A DNA stretch of 64,000 nt, from contig NC_026658.2 in assembly GCF_000004075.3 (NCBI RefSeq), forward strand, positions 15,426,075-15,490,074. The letters are read 5' to 3'. This document shows positions 12,816 through 24,520 of the stretch, piece by piece. Under the pieces are notes generated by a model. It searched no databases. It saw nothing but the letters and a program-made list of their open reading frames with translations, and had not been told where the DNA came from. Source of the stretch: Cucumis sativus. Lineage: Eukaryota; Streptophyta; Magnoliopsida; Cucurbitales; Cucurbitaceae. Every line of letters starts with the position of its first letter. Positions within the stretch are counted from its first letter, which is position 1. A program made the position numbers and the translations under genes.

Positions 12816-15800
12816 ATGGGGAGGCTTTTTTTAATTACTCTGGATGGGAATTTCTATAGTTGCAAACACTGTAAAACTCATCTCGCCCTTTCTAAAGACA
12901 TAATTTCAAGGGTATGTAATCTTATTCCTCTATTCTACATGCACATTTGAGTAGCACGAGTTTTTTTTTTTTTTTTTGCGTTTTGTTGATTGTCTTCTTC
13001 ACTTGTGTTTGAAGGAGGTTAATCAGTGAGTACATATTTGTTTCGGATTTTTATTTATTGTAAAGTAAAAGGGAATCGGTGTCTTTAGGAAAAGAACTTC
13101 AATGCTCTTAAAGTTTGATTTAGGAAAAAGGAACTTAATGCTTTGGGACCACATACACGTTTTTAGAATTTTGATTCCTTGCTTTTGAATGAATGCTCCT
13201 TAATTAGATAAATTTTGATCTCAAAGCCAATTGACAACTGAAAGAGTAGCCATTATCTATTGAGGTTTACACATCCTTCCAATGTGGGATTCTCAACACG
13301 TCTTCTCTCTAGGTTCACCAAGCCAAATCTTATTTTTTGGATTAATGCTCATTTGGGCTTTATGAGGTCTAGGAGTACCATATTAGAAAAATGAAGTTAC
13401 ATCCCAAAACAAATTGACGCTAAAAAGAGGAGTAAGACATGTATCTTGTATAGATTTTGAGGTGTCCTCATCTTTCTAGAGCTCTCATACTAAATTACAT
13501 TATTATAAAGTTTCATCTGATAAAGGGTGGGTGGGAGGACGTAGCTCATGTTGTTTCAATGCAGAGTCTTCAACACTTGAAACTTTTAGTTCACATTTAC
13601 AAACTAGGACTTGTGATAAAATTGTTCTTTGATTTAATTCTTAATCTTGTCTTAGTCTTTTCCTTGTAGTGCTGAATTTGCTACCTGGGTTGCTCAATTT
13701 CTTTGTTAATTTTATTCTGCATTCATCGAGAGACTTACCTCCATCACATATTTGCTTGGTAGATTTAAATGATTGGAGTTCTTGTGCATATGGTGCCTGA
13801 TTTTATCATACTTATCAGAAATATCAGATGTATGGTTAGTGCTAGTGGAGATTAAATTGCATTTCTGAGTATTTTTAGTTACATGGTGATAAGAATTTTA
13901 GCCTTCTGGATATTGAATATGTTTGGTTGTTTGTGTACTTCTCTACTTTCACATGCAATGGTATCTCTATATGGCTGCTGAGGCGCTTGTAGAACTTGTT
14001 TTTACTGTATATAACGGTATGCTCATTTCCAGCTTTTAGCATCTGTACCTCTATGTCAAGCACTAAATTGTATCTTCTTTTGAAAAAAGCTTGTTTGTAT
14101 GTATTGTTACTCAAGACTTCCCGATCTTATATTTTAGGACACATTTTCCTCAAGGAGTAGGAGTTGGAAACTCCCCTTCTTTGTTTGGTCTTTGGATTTT
14201 TTGTTTTTGAAGTATCGGATGTTGAAGTTCATGAGCCTTACAACTAAAAAACATCAATTCCATTTAGCTCTTTACTCTGTGGGACCCTTCTACATGTACA
14301 TTACAGGCTTGCCACCTTTTTTTTTTCTTTTCAAATCGACATACAGTACCGAAAAAACACATGATATACTAACAAAATTCTGCTTTGCTTTTGTTTCAGA
14401 CTTTCTATTGCAGGCATGGAAGGGCTTACTTGTTTAATAACGTGTGAGTTTACACTATGGTGTTTTATTGTAAATTTTTTAGTTTTACACTTCGTGTGAG
14501 TTTACTCTTCCACATTGTTTTAGGTTTTCTGTAATTATCCTTTAATTTAGGTCTTATATTACTTGATTGGAGCTGTTGCTTGTTTTAGTTGGAATTTTGG
14601 ATTTTCATGCTCAAAAAGAAAAGCATAACTTGGGGTTACTGAAGCGTGGGTCTATATTCATTGGAATCCTAGGCAAGTATATAATGATCCTATTTCCAAT
14701 TGAATAACAAAATGCTTGGCATTTACGGTATAAATTGGGTGCTAGAACTGGAGCAAGAACATTGATGTTGCTTTGGGTCATATAATTATTTTATGCATAC
14801 ATTATGTTATCTAACAAATTCATGCTTGCCTTGTCCTGTTCTCATTGATTCCTTCCCTGTAGGGAATGGTGTACTGGTCTTTCTTTGTAGTATTCTATTA
14901 CAAAAGTTAACTAACTGCTACCCTGCATGCTATAACCTAATTAACAAGTAGTATTTCATTGTCTACTGTAAAAGCTCGATCTGCAGAACGAGAAAAATGA
15001 TGTTGGTATCTAACTGCTTCACCCATGATATTTTGTTTCCGAACTCTTGTGGATGGTGCTCACATAGAAATTAAATTGTGATTCCTACAGCCTCTATTTC
15101 ATAGGTGGCCTTAAATTGTTTCTTACATGATATTGTCATGTCACTCATAATCATTAAACCTTCAGCTAACATTTTTCATTTCCATAATGCATGGCAGTGT
15201 CAATGTCACAGTTGGAGAACAAGAAGAACGGATGATGATCACAGGATTGCACACCGTTGTTGACATATTTTGTGTTGGTTGTGGTTCAATTATTGGCTGG
15301 AAATATGTAAGATCTAATGTTATTTTTTGCTTTTCTTTTTCCTCTTGATTGTCAAACATTTTCCTGATACCTTTCTATCTATTCCACAGGAGGTTGCGTA
15401 TGACAAATCACAAAAGTATAAGGAAGGAAAATACATCCTTGAAATGTGAGGCCACTATCCTTTGTTTTTTCTTTTATTACATTGATTGCGTTCTTGATGT
15501 CTCTCCACTATAAAGTTTGATCGTAAGCTGGATATAAACATAAGAAAGAAATTATCTTGGTCAAATATCAATTTTTAGTACCGTTAAGAAATCAATGATT
15601 AAAGATATAGAAAATCTAAACAATAGAGAATTAACAAAGACTAATATGGTTTACTAACTGTGTGTTAACTACGTCTTCGAATGTGGAGAGAACACGTTAG
15701 TGTTTTGTCTTCGAATGGGAGAGAACATGTTAGTGTTTTAGAGAAAAGATCAGATTACATAGCCTAGAGTGCCCTCTAGCTAGAGAGTTTATATAGCTCA

Positions 15801-16079
15801 CTCTAAACCACAGGGACAAAAATCGGAAAAAATAGAAATATGATGAATATGGATACAAATTCAAGGCATTACAACAAGTGCACATTATGATCCATCAATA
15901 TTTCTGTAAACTATTTGAAGATTTCACAATTATATCAACCCAAAAACGGTTCTTGATTTCTTGTTGGCGTTTGGAAAAATCTTTACAGGTTCAAGGTGTT
16001 GGCTCCCGATGGAACTGGGTACTTGGCAAGTCATGATCCACAGCTTGTAGGGAGTGATGGCGATGGCGACGATGCCTGA
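12816..16079 (+). CDS. Yippee-like zinc-binding protein
   Basis: Five small exons, 12816-12911, 14400-14443, 15198-15306, 15390-15445 and 15989-16079, join in frame to 131 residues. The Yippee domain covers almost the whole protein: C16-x2-C19 and C72-x2-C75 with 52 residues between, the exact spacing of the family. HGRAYLF (38-44) and [10 protein letters not shown] (74-83) are further hallmarks. The fold resembles the cereblon thalidomide-binding and Mis18 domains. Eukaryotic Yippee proteins are nuclear or centrosomal, and the human YPEL5 paralogue is a subunit of the GID/CTLH ubiquitin ligase; the plant role is poorly known. The tail is Asp/Gly-rich (SDGDGDDA). The long introns 1 (1.5 kb) and 4 (0.54 kb) hold repeat sequence. 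Confidence 0.95.
13219..13500. repeat. Dispersed plant repeat, apparently two partial copies, in Yippee intron 1
   Basis: CAATTGACAACTGAAAGAGTAGCC and then CCAATGTGGGATTCTCAACACG (about 13228-13302) match a dispersed plant repeat I know only from memory. A second partial start, ACAAATTGACGCTAAAAAGAGGAGTAAGAC, follows at about 13409. The element class is unknown and the ends are not defined. Confidence 0.4.
15518..15757. repeat. Duplicated block, copy 1, in Yippee intron 4
   Basis: Starting TGATCGTAAGCTGGATATAA, this block is repeated in the same orientation at 16855-17068 with only scattered differences. Copy 1 carries an extra internal tandem duplication: GTCTTCGAATGTGGAGAGAA... (15673-15706) followed by a near-identical unit at 15707-15739. 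Beyond it comes CTAGAGTGCCCTCTAGCTAG, not present in copy 2. Confidence 0.85.
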
Positions 16080-16854
16080 TCTGCTATCGAGTTCGAAAGT
16101 AAATAAAATCATTACCTTCTGTAAATTCTTCTCTCAGCCTATTTTTCTTTGTTTTATCTTTTTGCCATTTAGCTCTTTCTTAAGCTTTTTGGTACACTGC
16201 CCCTGCAGTTTTGGCTGGTACAACCTCAATCATTTTTTCGTTCTTTTTCCAGTTCATTTTGACTTTTTAATTGAAATCAACAGAATCAGTTTTTAGGATG
16301 TTGGAATGACCAAATGGATTAGTTCTTTTCTAATTCAACTTTACAGATTTTGTCTCTCTTCATTTTTAATCTGCAGTTGTAATCATCTCATCCCTCTATT
16401 CAAATTTTGGGACTATCACTGTTTTCATTTCAATATTGTCTATAGAGATCTTTTGTTGTTCGAAACTTTTTATTTCACCATAAATACTGACCTTTTTGAA
16501 AATTTGAAGTGAAATTCTGACCATAGTCTTTGAGTGTGAATTAATAAAATTCCGAACAAATTGCAAAAACCATCCTACAACTGTGATGGTAGTTATAGTT
16601 TATAGTTAAAATTGAGTTCTTAAATCCTATAAATAAATTTTAAAACACTTGTGTAACTTTGAAGATTAAAAATGTCATGTGAAAAATTTGAGTGAAAAGG
16701 AACAATACAAAAACGCTAAGCCATTACTCCAATCTTTTACCATCTAATTGTTGAACTTTAAACTTGAAAAGAAAAGAATAAAATATCATAGCCAAAAGGT
16801 TGGAAATATATAGGATTTGAAAAATATTTGAACATGTAAAAATACACATCAACT

Positions 16855-17068
16855 TGATCGTAAGCTGAATATAAACATAAGAAAGAAATTATCTTGGTCA
16901 AATATCAATATTTATTTAGTACCGTTAAGAAATCAATGATTAAAGATATAGAAAATCTAAACAATAGACAATTAACAAAGACTAATATAGTTTATTAACT
17001 ATGTGTTAACTACGTCTTCGAATGTGGAGAGAACATGTTAGTGTTTTAGAGAAAAGATTAGATTACAA
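16855..17068. repeat. Duplicated block, copy 2, downstream of the Yippee gene
   Basis: Direct repeat of 15518-15757. It has a small insertion (TATTTATTTAG instead of TTTTTAG) and only one copy of the roughly 33-bp GTCTTCGAATG unit. The pair is about 1.34 kb apart and brackets the last Yippee exon. Confidence 0.85.
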
Positions 17069-19729
17069 ATATACGCGGATCTTCCACACATATTTTTATC
17101 AAAAAATTATTATTATCATTTAACAAATTTTAGTAAAATTAACTATGAAGATTGATTGAAATTATATGAACTAAAGAGATTTTTTAAAAATAAATAAAAA
17201 ATTTATTATAGTTGATATTTCGTAACAATTTTTTTATTAAGAACAAAATGATTAGAGTATGATTGGGTTTCAAACTTGAAACAATTTCCCGAAATATATT
17301 TAAAAATGGAATCTAAAAACTATTCTATATATATAAATAAATTAGAGAGTTGAGGTGGGCAATGATTCAAACTTAAAACTTCCATAATTCAGGAGTAGGG
17401 TCCATGAAGTGGTGAATGAAGAAGGAAAGACGCAAACACCCAATTTGAATAAAATCACACCATTCACGAGGCCCTCATTCATTACACAAAATACCCACCC
17501 TCCGATCACCCTCTTTCCTTCATCCCGAGGAATCCAACAGCCCACGTTTAAATCTGACCATCCCCCCCCCTCCCAACTTTGAATTCCTTCTCTCATCTTT
17601 CAATCTCTCTTTCTTTTCATTTATTTCTCTCTCTCTCTCTCAAAATAATAATATTTTTCTTTTTTTTTATTAAAAAAGTTCTTAATAGTTTCTATTCAAA
17701 CGTATATTTATTTATGATGACATACGTAATAACACAAATAGTATGGAGAGAGATGTCACTTTTCAAATAGGGAAATGAATCTAAACAACTACAACTCTAC
17801 AAGGTTGTTGTGTGGTAAATTTGATTAACCTTTTTACTATATTTTGAGTAAAAAAAATAGATTTTGAAATGCTTACTGGATTAACTTCCATAAAAAGTTG
17901 AGCTTCGTCAAAAGGAAATTGACCATTTTATGGGGATTTTGTGACACTTATTTAGAAATTTTGAGAAAATGGAACAAAGTGTATTTCAAAGATAATTCAG
18001 TATTTCTATTTTCAACCTTTACACTTATACCCTCCTAAAATAAATTAAAATATCATTTATATTTTGTTACTATATTTTAAACTTCATTTAATTTTAGCTA
18101 TTATATGACAAATTTTTAAAGCATATTATATTTAATTATTGCAAAAAGATTATTAATTATTATTTAATTAAATTCACACAAAAACTAAATTTAAGATATA
18201 AAAGTAGTAAAAAAATATTTAAGATATAATGTAAGGGTATGGACTAAACTTAGACGGTTATAGTGACTAAGTTTAATAAACTTAAGGTATAAAGACTAAA
18301 ATGACACTTTAACTCAACAAATGAGGAGAATAAAATTTAGAATGTTGTCCACGGAAATGTTAATGTTTCAATTTTACATAAAATGTTCATAAAAATATTG
18401 ATAAAAATTGATATCAATTATTATTTTTAGAAAAGCTAAAGTATCTTCAACTCATTTCTTTATCATCTAATGTGAGAGGAAATGAACTCTAACGATTCTG
18501 TCAATTAGGTTCCTTGGTTGGCTCGATCTCTTCCTCTTGGTTCGAGAATTGATCATTCTTTCTCTCTTTTACAAAATTGGGAAGTCCCTTTTAATTAATT
18601 TGGCCTCCCCTTCCTTAAAAATCCAAAGGTCATCCTCGACCAAATAAACCTATTATGTTTCAACTTTGTTTGTTTTTTCACGTTATTCCTTAATTTTTTG
18701 CTTCACCCTCTTCAATTTGTGCCTCCAAAAGTTTTATTATTTGGTTATGGGTTACTTGGTCTAATTCTTCCACTCCTTTTTCCAAAGCTTCGATCATCTC
18801 CTTAGGAAAACCTTCATGTGGTTGTAGTCGAGGAGGCACTTTATCTCGTATATATCCTTCATGAGTGACCATCTTGGTTAAAGTCATCTTTGTCTCGACT
18901 AGTACTTGTCATTCTTCTGCTCATCCTTAAAAAATTCGACTGAAAACTTTGTGCATAATTTTTTTTCCTCCTCACATATGGCATCAATTGTTGATTCCAA
19001 AATATGGGTAAGGAAAAATACACTTGGCTACGTAAGAGACAATAACAAAAAGTTTATAATCTAGGGATTATGTGATATGTAAGATACAGATTTGTAAACC
19101 AATGTGATACTTGCCATACATGCTTCGATACTTAGGTCAAAAAGTGTAAGTATGTAGCAAGTGGAGAGTTAAAGATCAAATAAGACATTTTTCCCTGGTT
19201 GAGCTATGGTGACATATTTATATGTGTAGTTGACCTAGACCTTTCCTCTTAGGTTTTGGAGTTGCATTGAGAATTTTCTTTTACTAGACTAGAGCATAGT
19301 TCATGTGGTATTTTGTTAAGGTCAAGGTCGTGGTCGAGCATCTTCTTTTAACAGTATTTTAGGCCTAAGATGGTCCCTTGGGTTAACGAAGGCATGTTTC
19401 CATTAGGCATCTTATGAGGTCTCGCATACGCTAGCGTGGGCTAGTCAACTTCCTTTTTTGAAGACAAATTTGGAAATAAGGAGTTACTTTTAGTCCAAAT
19501 CATGTTGTGTTGGTAACATTGTTGTTTATGTTTCCTGTGGATATTAGGTGTTTTGGTGTAAAATTTATAGAAATATGAATGTGGAGATTGTTAATAGGGC
19601 TCCACATAGATGTACCCAACTAATTCAAAATCACCTCTTTTATTTATTTCCATTTTAATAAAAATTATATATTGTAAACAAAAACAAAAACAAAAAATAT
19701 AATATTATTTTAAAAAATAATCTGAACGG
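17069..19729. other. Gene-free spacer with degraded sequence, between the Yippee and BPP genes
   Basis: A CT-rich run at 17575-17640, after a moderately GC-rich stretch, looks like a plant 5' leader but is followed only by AT-rich DNA. At 18690-18887 on the minus strand there is a 65-residue ATG-initiated frame with a charged helical look (PKEMIEALEKGVEELDQ). It has no recognisable family and is probably a decayed transposon fragment. The region 19100-19620 is less AT-rich and also probably transposon-derived. Nothing else is supportable. Confidence 0.5.
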
Positions 19730-20141
19730 CCACATGGGGACGAAGCCGCGGAGTGCTGAGTTAGTGAGATACTTCAAAAACTCTGCCATTCCCCCAAGCA
19801 AACACAACTCAACAAGATTCCCAAAACCACTTCTCAACAATATCTCATCATTCCATTCCCATTTCCCTCATCCAATCTCCACTCCAACGTTGCCGCCGGC
19901 CACCCATGGTAAACACTCTCCCTATCTCTCATCTCAACTACTTTTGTTTCACCTCTTGACTTTTACTCAGATCTCTTCGTCTCCTCAATGTACAAAAGAG
20001 GAGCCAAGTTTCTGTGTAGTGTCCATTTCAGTTTTGACCGGTTTTTCTTTTTGGCTATTTTTGATCAAACGCTCAGATTCGGACTTGAGTTTCGGAGAAA
20101 GCATCGACTGAATCGTACTGTTATTAGTTAGAATCCCTGGA
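19730..20141 (+). promoter_or_regulatory. Likely 5' leader of the BPP gene, with upstream ATGs
   Basis: CT-rich, GC-elevated sequence begins near 19730 and continues to the start at 20142. An upstream ATG at 19734 opens a 125-codon frame ending at 20111, and one at about 19906 opens a 17-codon frame. A possible leader intron lies between GTAAAC (about 19909) and TTTTACTCAG (about 19970). If transcription starts before 19734, these ATGs could reduce main-frame translation. The start site is not known. Confidence 0.4.
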
Positions 20142-23100
20142 ATGTTCACTAACGACACGGAGGGAGAGGTCGTAATGTTGCTCGATATGCGAACGGTTGA
20201 GAAGGAGATGGATAATGACAATCTACTGCATCGGAGCTGCTCGGAGGATCTTGATCCTAATTTAGAAACCGTTTCGTTTTCCCTTTCCGGTCAGTCGTTT
20301 TTCCTTCCTGCAGTTTTAGAAATTTTTTCGAAGTTTCTCTTCAACCAGCTTTGTAGGAGATTTTGATACGATTTTTGGCATTTTCTGATCCGTAAACTGC
20401 AGAAGCTAATAATAATGGTGGATGTTCACCTGTCTCCAAGAATGTTGTATCACCTGTTCCACCGCGGAAGATCAGAACGGAGGATTTTTTGGATTCAGAA
20501 AATGAAAAATCTGATTACGACTGGTAAGTAAATTAAATTTGCTCCAATTTCATGTCTCAGTGATGAAGTGGATTTCATGTTCAATTTGTTGTATATGAAG
20601 TTTGTTTCCAATCTAAGAGTAGCATTGATTGGTACAGTAGGGTAGCGTGTTGTTCATTAACAAATGCTTTTTTCAAATTACTTCAAGAATTCATGTAGCA
20701 TTAGGGATGTAAACAGTACCTCACTTGAGTTTTCTGGTCCTACAAGAACCTAAATAATGCGTCTGGTTCTTGTTTTCTTCTTCTACATGTGGTTCTAATA
20801 CGTCGTCTTTGTCTGCGAGATTCCCTTTTATTTAACCCATTAAAGCGGAATGAAATATTTGAAAAGTCCAAAAGACGACACATGAAAGTCATTTTGTTCC
20901 TCAACGTTATCATTTCCCTTTCTTCTTCTTCTTTTTTTTATGAAGAATAAAACAGAGCTCTTTTACCTTTGCCTTTTTTTCACATATATTGTGTACTTCC
21001 CTTTAACTTTATTTAAAGTTTTTCATGGGATAATCGATTTCTTCAACTGCTTCGTTTTTTAGGAAAAAAAAACCTTGAACGTTTAAAATAAAGTGATATT
21101 TGAATTTCTTTGCTAATTTCAACAAAATTATCATCAACTCCTTTTTAACTTTAGGTTAGATAATTTTGAATGGGTAAATGCTCTAAGTGTACTTTTTCAT
21201 GTGCAAGGAAACAATAACTTTCTTCTTTATAACTATATTGATTTCGTGATTCGAGAACCCCACCTACCCTAACGCTTGCAATGGATTAGATAAATAGATC
21301 CCTTCAATGATCTCGTTGTAGATGGGGCCAATGTTTGGCTATTATTGTTGATATGGACACAATTAGTATAAACTCGGTGTTAATCCCTTATTTGAATTAT
21401 AATACTTTAAGAATGTTCCTTTGCTGTGAAATTAACTATTTATTGTAATTAATCTCTACTGTTTCTCAGGCTCCTCACACCACCTGGCACCCCACTCTTT
21501 CCATCAATGGAGACAGAATCACAGAAAAATACAACCAATAAAAATGATATGATGAATTCTCGTTCCACTGCTCTGAAACCTAGGGTAAGAGCTCTCAACA
21601 AATTGGACAAACCGAATGAATAACTCAAAAATGAATACTCATGCGGGCATATGGTGATAGGAAAATCAGATTTCACAATATTTTCTTTGGGGATGTCTTG
21701 TAGGATCAAGGCTGTAAAATTTGCAACCCAATTTTCTAATTTACATTTCATATATCCTTTACTCCTTTTTGGGTTGCAGCTAGTAAACATCCAGGAAGAG
21801 TGCAACTCGGTGAGTAACATTGCGTCCAAGCATCCGAATTTGCAATCTGGACAACTGAATTCTTCATGTGCTTCCAATAAAAAGCCATCGTCAAAGGCTT
21901 CTTCAGCTACTGCTTCAAGATCTGCGACACCAACCTCACGCCAAACATTAACTAAAACTACAAAGCCTTCAAGATCAGCCACACCAACTTCACGAGTCAA
22001 CACCAAAGCTTCAGCCCCTCCCGTGAGATCTTCAACGCCTGCAAAAACTACTGCTCAGTCATCAACACCAACTGAAAAATCCGTGACAACTACAAAGCAA
22101 ACATCAAGGTCAGCAACACCTAATCGCTGTCCATCAAAGCCAACATGTTCGTCTATCACATCACGTCCCAATGGCCGGTCATCTTCGACCTCAAAATCTA
22201 ATGCTAGAAGTTCTAGTAATCCAAGACCTTCAAGGGGGACCTTTCCATCCATTAAAACCAGACCTTCAAAACCTTCCGAGGCGCCAAAGTTCACACTTGA
22301 TGAAGCTGCAAGTCCAATGCCCGAAAGGCCGGCTTCAACGACCAAGGGGAGGCCAATTGTGGCCAGTAGTGCTAAATCATCATCCGGTAGGACTATGTCT
22401 AATGGGAAAACTAGGCAGAAACCAAACTCTCCTTCGAAGCAATTTGCCTCAAATGGAAGCAGTGCATATAACAGTGGCAAAGTATTTCCATTCAAGCCAA
22501 GAATACGTTGCCCTGATGATAATGAGGTTAGCCCTGTGGTCATGGGAACAAAGATGGTGGAAAGGGTAGTGAACATGAGAAAGCTTGTTCCTCCGAAGCA
22601 AGGTGACTACCGCCCGAGCATTGGTGATCCGTCCAGCAAGTCCTCTGCTGACATCCCTGGCTTTGGAAGGACACTTTCAAACAAATCATTAGATATGGCT
22701 TTGAGGCATATGGTATGCATCCCCTTCTCCTTTCCATTTCATTTGATATGGTTAAACATAATTTTTTCCCACTTAATTTACATCCAAATGATTTTCTCAA
22801 GCTTAATCATAGGCAACCAGTTTAACCTATAGAACAGATTGTATTCAAGTAAAGTCGTTAGGCAACCGGTTTTCTCCTATCTATCCAAATGTTCAATGTA
22901 GCATCGCAGTACTCAATTATGACAACTCGTTTCAAAGCTGCAATCTGTAATTTGATGTGAATTCTTCTTCTTCTACAGGATATAACACGAAGCATTTCAG
23001 GTAAAGTACGCCCAGTGATTACAAAAACTCAGACTTCCTCCATGAACAATGGCAGTTCAAGGTCCACAAAAGCTGGGACGACTGGAGTTTCAGACTCTCC

Positions 23101-23215
23101 CCTTGCTACAAGCAGCAATGGCAGTTCTGCACCAAGTGCATGGAGTAATTCTATTCGTCTGGATGAGAGCGAGACTGAAGATAACGAGCTTTCCACAGAG
23201 ATGGTCTCGTCATAG
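20142..23215 (+). CDS. Basic proline/serine-rich protein, BPP-type microtubule-associated family
   Basis: Five exons, 20142-20289, 20403-20523, 21470-21584, 21780-22712 and 22979-23215, give 517 residues in frame. The N-terminal part has the family block EDFLDSEN...DYDWLLTPPGTPLFPS (76-102). The middle is very rich in Ser, Thr, Pro, Lys and Arg, with repeats of SRSATPTSR type; the C-terminal part has GFGRTLSNKSLDMALRHM before a Ser-rich end. In plants this family (Arabidopsis BPP1 and six relatives, from memory) binds cortical microtubules and affects directional cell growth. Database names such as endochitinase A-like or flocculation protein-like reflect low complexity only. No membrane segment or enzyme motif is visible. 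The start is the first ATG in frame with a family-like N-terminus (VVMLLDMRTVEKE). Confidence 0.88.
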
Positions 23216-24520
23216 GAAGCTCCTTTGCAAAACATTACCAGGTTCTTCCAACTGCTAATTTTTTGCAGTATAACTCATGAATACATTCTAAGGAGAGTTG
23301 GTATTAGGGAAGCAAAAACATTGTAGTTATGTATAATTAGTGTTATAGTAATTGTATGGATCTTCTACATGATTTAAGAGAAGAAATTGTATTCTAATTA
23401 AGGAATTTGAAGAGATCCTTCTTATGACAATGATATTGTTTTGCTATGTTGTAAGGAATCTCCATGGTATGACTTCTTCAAATGTCCAACCAATGTTACA
23501 TAATTTTACTTTTGTTAAAAAGATTGAATGTACTTTAGTTTTAGTTTGTAATCATAATCAATTTGAAATATTTGTAAATATAGCAATTAGATTCAAAATA
23601 TTAACATATTCGACAATATTCTTAAAAAAATTACAAATTTAGCAAAATCTATATATATTATAATTGTTGTTGTTCAGGCTAGACTAATCTCACTAGCCCT
23701 CGATAAGTGATCACCATAAATTGAATATATGACTTTCTTAGTTAGTTATTGAAACTGTTCCTTCTTACCACATAACCAACACATGATGGGTTACTAATTA
23801 TGTATACGAAAACACTAATTAGAGACTTACAGAAAAACCAATAGACAGCAATATTGAATCTTTTTATTATTTCGAAGAAAAATTTATTGACTAAATTGTT
23901 ATCTGAACAAAAAGTTTACCAAGTAAAATTGTTTTTCACATTTCTTTTTCTTTTTTAAATATCAAACATTCAGGTACTTTTTGCTTGTTAAAGTTTTTTC
24001 CTTTTCTAAAACAGAATTTAGTTCAATATTAATAAGATTTAAAATTTAAAAAACTTTAGTCTCTTTTCTATTGTTTAAAAAAGAACAAGAAAATGTTAGT
24101 AAATAAACATGATTTCTAATATAAAAAAAATTAAACCCAAAACAAAGACACATCAAAATGACTTGTCTCTATCTCATAAATCTTCCAACTTCCAACTTCT
24201 ACAATATTTACAAATGCACTAAACACTTACTCCATTGGGTTGTATAATCTATATCACAAAATCATCATAAATATTCACAAAACAACAGAAACTTAAGCAG
24301 TCAAAACCATAAAATATCCACCAGAACCAAAGCCCTCATTAGGACTTTTGTAGCTTTTTTATGGCTTTACCTACATATACTGCTAGATTTCTCAAGTGAT
24401 TTATTTACTATTTACTATAACTTACTATCATTAAACATCAAAATCCATGACACAATAGCTAGTTTCTTTTTTACCTAAACATCCAAAACAGTGAGTATAA
24501 AATATATATACCAGCCAATT
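23216..24520. other. Spacer between the convergent BPP and clathrin light chain genes
   Basis: Contains the 3' untranslated regions of both genes (TAA-rich DNA downstream of each stop) and AT-rich filler. No gene, RNA or clear transposon end is seen. Confidence 0.6.

Noticed and set aside
18690-18887. 65-codon minus-strand frame as a gene
   Set aside because: It starts with ATG and looks helical, but is isolated, has no known family and lies in degraded sequence; more likely a transposon remnant.
21449-22576. Long minus-strand frames (185 and 173 codons) opposite the BPP gene
   Set aside because: They are antisense shadows of the Ser/Thr/Pro-rich exon 4; the plus-strand frame has family motifs and correct splice sites.
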